A stretch of 64,000 bases of DNA from an uncultured Prevotellaceae bacterium. Its GTDB lineage: Bacteria; Bacteroidota; Bacteroidia; Bacteroidales; Bacteroidaceae. Under the pieces are notes generated by a model, which did no database searches, was not told where the DNA came from, and saw only the letters and a list, made by a program, of their open reading frames with translations. Positions 61,467-64,000 of this stretch are shown here, one piece after another. The position numbers and the translations under genes are program-made. The stretch spans positions 1-64,000 of the forward strand of contig CAMHJQ010000013.1 of NCBI GenBank assembly GCA_946185485.1. Direction: 5' to 3'. Position 1 is the stretch's first letter; every line of letters begins with the position of its first letter.

Positions 61467-64000
61467 ATGATGACCTTCCGGTCCTTGGAGATATAGATTC
61501 CATGCTGAGGCTTTGTCACCCTGCGTCCCGTCAAGTCATAGAGGGGTGCCGGATGCGACTCCGTTCCAAGGGTCTTGCCTTGCATGCCGGTAATGACAGT
61601 GCTATGGTCGGTGACTACTATGCAGAGCCTCCTGGCGTAGCTGTGGCCATCGGCGTCAGCCACTCGCAGGCTGACTTCACCAATGGTCTTTGCATCGCCT
61701 GCCTGAAGGGTCAGTGTATGGTCAGCAACGGTAAGACGCACTGGCAAACTGGCCGTAAGCTGTTCTACCTGGAATGCCGGGCTGTCAGTGTAGCCGGCGA
61801 ACAGCGGTCTGAGGTCAATGGCTGCCGTGCCGTTGGGCTGCAGGAACACATGCGGCTGTGCCATGAAGTCAAGATAGTGCTCCAGTTCGGTATATCCGTC
61901 ACCATCCAGGTCGCTGTTGCTTTCCTTGAAGTCACGAGTACGGGTGCGTGGGTCGGTGCCCCGAATTTCCTCCCACCAGTTAGGCAGTCCGTCATAGTCG
62001 GTGTCATAACCTACAGGGCGCAGCTCCTCCGGATATTCCTCAAAGCCACCAGCATCCTGCTCGTCATCTATCTCGCCCCTGATACCCGACTTAGACCCCA
62101 CAAAGGTGTAGCTCCTGTTGAGTGTCTCGGTCACCATGCGGCAGTCTGTCAGGTCTTGCATGGGCTGATGGGCGCCCACGTCACTCAAGACATTCTTATA
62201 GGCCTCATGGGCCGTCTCAAGTGTTGCATAGCTTGGGAAAAACGGCTCAGCATGTAGCCACTCCCAGTCGAGCGAAGAACGTCCGTCATGGATGCGCATG
62301 CGGTAGGTGTCGCCCAGCTGGTCGGTAGTAATGGTTCCGTTATAATTGTCCCTCACATTGCCACTGATGTAGGCACTCTGTGTTCCTTTCAGATTGCCTT
62401 CAATGTCGAGTGTGAACAGGCACTTCTCCTGTGTGTCGATGCCCATCTTATAGTAGTTGCCCACAAAGTTAACCTCATGGGCACCGCCATCCGTGGTGCG
62501 GCGGTGCCAGTTGTAAACCACATTATTAAATATGTCGAGACGTCCTGCATACTCGCCGTTGGCATCCGTTCCACCACCCATTGACCAGTTGCGTCCCTCG
62601 CAGTCGGCCAGCAGGTTATGGTGAAACGAGCCGATGTCGCCACCAATCGTAGCAGCATATCCGTGGTTGGTGCCTGCCGCATAGTTGCGGTGCCCGGCAA
62701 TGCCCAGGGCCTCACTAATCAGCGAGCGCTGGAGGGTGATGTTCTTGGAACCCCGGCTTGAGAAAGTCTCGTCAGTACCCCACGAGGCTGTCACATGGTC
62801 GAGGATAGTATGGTCGGAATAGACCGTTCCGATGGCATTACCCGTTTCCTCGCTGGTGCCTAAGCCACGGCGTGCCCGCAGGAAGCGTACAATATTGTCA
62901 GAGCCGATGCCGATGTCAGAATGCTTGATACAGATGCCCTTTCCGGGAGCAGTCTGTGCGGCTATGGTCACTTGGTCGTCAACCCAGCAGGTCTTATAGT
63001 TCATGTCAATCACACCCGCCACCCGGAACAGCACTGTGCGCGGACCGCTGCCGTTGGTCAGCGCCCAGCGCAGCGTGCCCTCACTGCCATCGTCTTTCAG
63101 GGAACTGACATAGACCACGTGTCCGCCCCGACCGCCACGGGCAAAGCGTCCGTAGCCCTCGGCTCCGGGGAAGGCCAGATGACGTGGCTGGAAGGTCCAC
63201 ACATCGCCTCTGGTGATAGTGCCCTCGGCATCCTCCCTGTCTATGCGCCAATAATAAGTGTGGATGTTGCTCAAGCTGCCAGGATTGTAACTCGTCTCCA
63301 CGCCCAATATAGCCTCCGCCTTGTCTGGTGTGGCATTGGCAATAGCCGCAGAGTCGGTACCTAAGAAGAGGTATTGCCTGACCGTCTTGCCGTCGCGGGC
63401 TGCCGTCCAGCTCAGCATTGGGTAGTTCTCGTCCATGTCGGCATGAACGTCGCCATTTGCCGGCACAGGGTCGGTAGCCATGGCCGAGATGTCGCGTCGT
63501 CCATCATCAGGAGTCGCCTCCAGGTAGTTGTGAATGGGCAATGGCATACCCTTCTGCCACCGGCAGGCAGCGGGAATGAGTTTAGAGCGCTCGTTCAGCA
63601 GATCCAGGAATTCGTCCCCCTCCATCCGCTCCGCTGTCGTGAGTTCGCAGTCCAATGTTGTCCCACTGTCCTGAGCAGGCCATACAGCACTGTTACCAGC
63701 ATCAGCTGTGAAGTAGCAATAGCGCACGGTGGAACCTGCAGAGTTGGTGGCTGTCACGCCGGCCTTATTGGTTCGTGCGGCATTGATACCGATGGTTGCT
63801 GTGGTATAGCAGTTTTCTATGAGTACTGCGTTGTAGTCGCCATTCCCCACACGGCCCACAATGCCACCCATGTCATTCTTGCCATCCAGGGTGCCTTCCA
63901 CATAGCAGTTTTGCACCTTGGTGCTACCCATGGCCTGTGCCGCGATACCTCCGCCATTTGAGCCATAGCCGCGTACATTGCTGCCACTGACATAGCAGTT
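61448..64000 (-). CDS. Secreted pectate lyase-like protein (PL1 type), 5' end outside the window
   Basis: At least 850 residues are present; the frame is open to the right edge, so signal peptide and start are missing. Upstream portions carry GLUG-like repeats (NCYVEGTLDGKNDMGGIVGR) and a fibronectin-like linker (PANGDVHADMDENYPMLSW). The lyase domain starts at LAFPGAEGYGRFARGGRGG and continues through RFLRARRGLGTSEETGNAIG and SLISEALGIAGHRNYA, as in Bacteroidetes PL1 enzymes. The C-terminus (YDLTGRRVTKPQHGIYIS) is a Bacteroidetes sorting-like tail. It degrades pectic polysaccharide outside the cell. The stop codon sits inside the terminator hairpin shared with mdh. Confidence 0.88.
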   Translation of the reverse strand, partial: NCYVSGSNVRGYGSNGGGIAAQAMGSTKVQNCYVEGTLDGKNDMGGIVGRVGNGDYNAVLIENCYTTATIGINAARTNKAGVTATNSAGSTVRYCYFTADAGNSAVWPAQDSGTTLDCELTTAERMEGDEFLDLLNERSKLIPAACRWQKGMPLPIHNYLEATPDDGRRDISAMATDPVPANGDVHADMDENYPMLSWTAARDGKTVRQYLFLGTDSAAIANATPDKAEAILGVETSYNPGSLSNIHTYYWRIDREDAEGTITRGDVWTFQPRHLAFPGAEGYGRFARGGRGGHVVYVSSLKDDGSEGTLRWALTNGSGPRTVLFRVAGVIDMNYKTCWVDDQVTIAAQTAPGKGICIKHSDIGIGSDNIVRFLRARRGLGTSEETGNAIGTVYSDHTILDHVTASWGTDETFSSRGSKNITLQRSLISEALGIAGHRNYAAGTNHGYAATIGGDIGSFHHNLLADCEGRNWSMGGGTDANGEYAGRLDIFNNVVYNWHRRTTDGGAHEVNFVGNYYKMGIDTQEKCLFTLDIEGNLKGTQSAYISGNVRDNYNGTITTDQLGDTYRMRIHDGRSSLDWEWLHAEPFFPSYATLETAHEAYKNVLSDVGAHQPMQDLTDCRMVTETLNRSYTFVGSKSGIRGEIDDEQDAGGFEEYPEELRPVGYDTDYDGLPNWWEEIRGTDPRTRTRDFKESNSDLDGDGYTELEHYLDFMAQPHVFLQPNGTAAIDLRPLFAGYTDSPAFQVEQLTASLPVRLTVADHTLTLQAGDAKTIGEVSLRVADADGHSYARRLCIVVTDHSTVITGMQGKTLGTESHPAPLYDLTGRRVTKPQHGIYISKDRKVIIKGPSL

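Noticed and set aside
1..64000. tRNA, rRNA or riboswitch
   Set aside because: All spacers were read on both strands for T-arm-like GGTTCGAATCC sequences and known riboswitch cores; none was seen. A covariance-model search would be decisive.

Overview
The window looks like a chromosomal segment of a Bacteroidales bacterium, most probably Prevotellaceae (Prevotella and relatives). The evidence is Bacteroidetes-type promoters (TAnnTTTG at -7, usually with TTTG 19-20 bp upstream), a PorZ-like type IX secretion protein, Prevotella-style C-terminal tails on secreted proteins, and plant-polysaccharide enzymes (GH13, sialate O-acetylesterase, DUF5703 protein, alpha/beta esterase, pectate lyase). No tRNA, rRNA, CRISPR array, transposase or prophage was seen. 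This is mostly core chromosome with unusually structured spacers.

Layout. 0-2.5 kb: a cut-off gene end, a 26-bp inverted repeat element, a YiiX-like amidase and a beta-helix protein. 2.5-3.4 kb: a repeat-rich spacer. 3.4-13.7 kb: mnmG, apt, uvrC, dtd, a small membrane protein, a MazG-like protein, deoC, a polyprenyl synthase (opposite strand) and polA, with two parS-like ParB sites flanking apt. 13.8-22.9 kb: an AraC regulator, a GNAT protein and a lipid or polyene-type cluster (KAS, ACP, dehydratase, MMPL exporter, FAD oxidoreductase, FabG, LolA-like). 23.4-23.8 kb: a spacer with three perfect and two near-perfect DnaA boxes between a SpoU methyltransferase gene and nadA, the best candidate in the window for a replication origin. 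24.8-35.7 kb: two acyltransferase-3 proteins, a CotH-like protein, PorZ, a YitT-RdgB fusion, leuS and a PheC-like lipoprotein. 36.1-41.9 kb: mutS and a lgt/ychF operon. 42-48 kb: carbohydrate enzymes and a NUDIX hydrolase. 48.3-58.9 kb: a metallophosphoesterase, an MsbA-like exporter, miaB, DUF3737, a PatB-type lyase, an OPT transporter, an esterase and a thioredoxin-like lipoprotein. 59.3-64 kb: dus, mdh and a pectate lyase that runs off the window.

The most unusual signals are not genes. (1) Spacers upstream of mnmG, mutS, dus and leuS contain arrays with a strict 22-nt period but different unit sequences. (2) At least four promoters have their -33 TTTG in the 3' arm of a hairpin of the form AAAGAAA-loop-TTTCTTTG, always exactly 19 nt before the -7 box. 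(3) leuS, the PheC-like gene, the OPT transporter gene and miaB carry palindromic in-frame segments resembling intergenic repeats, formally like Rickettsia palindromic elements. (4) The DnaA-box cluster and the parS pair lie within 18 kb of each other. All were read by eye; no search or folding was run.
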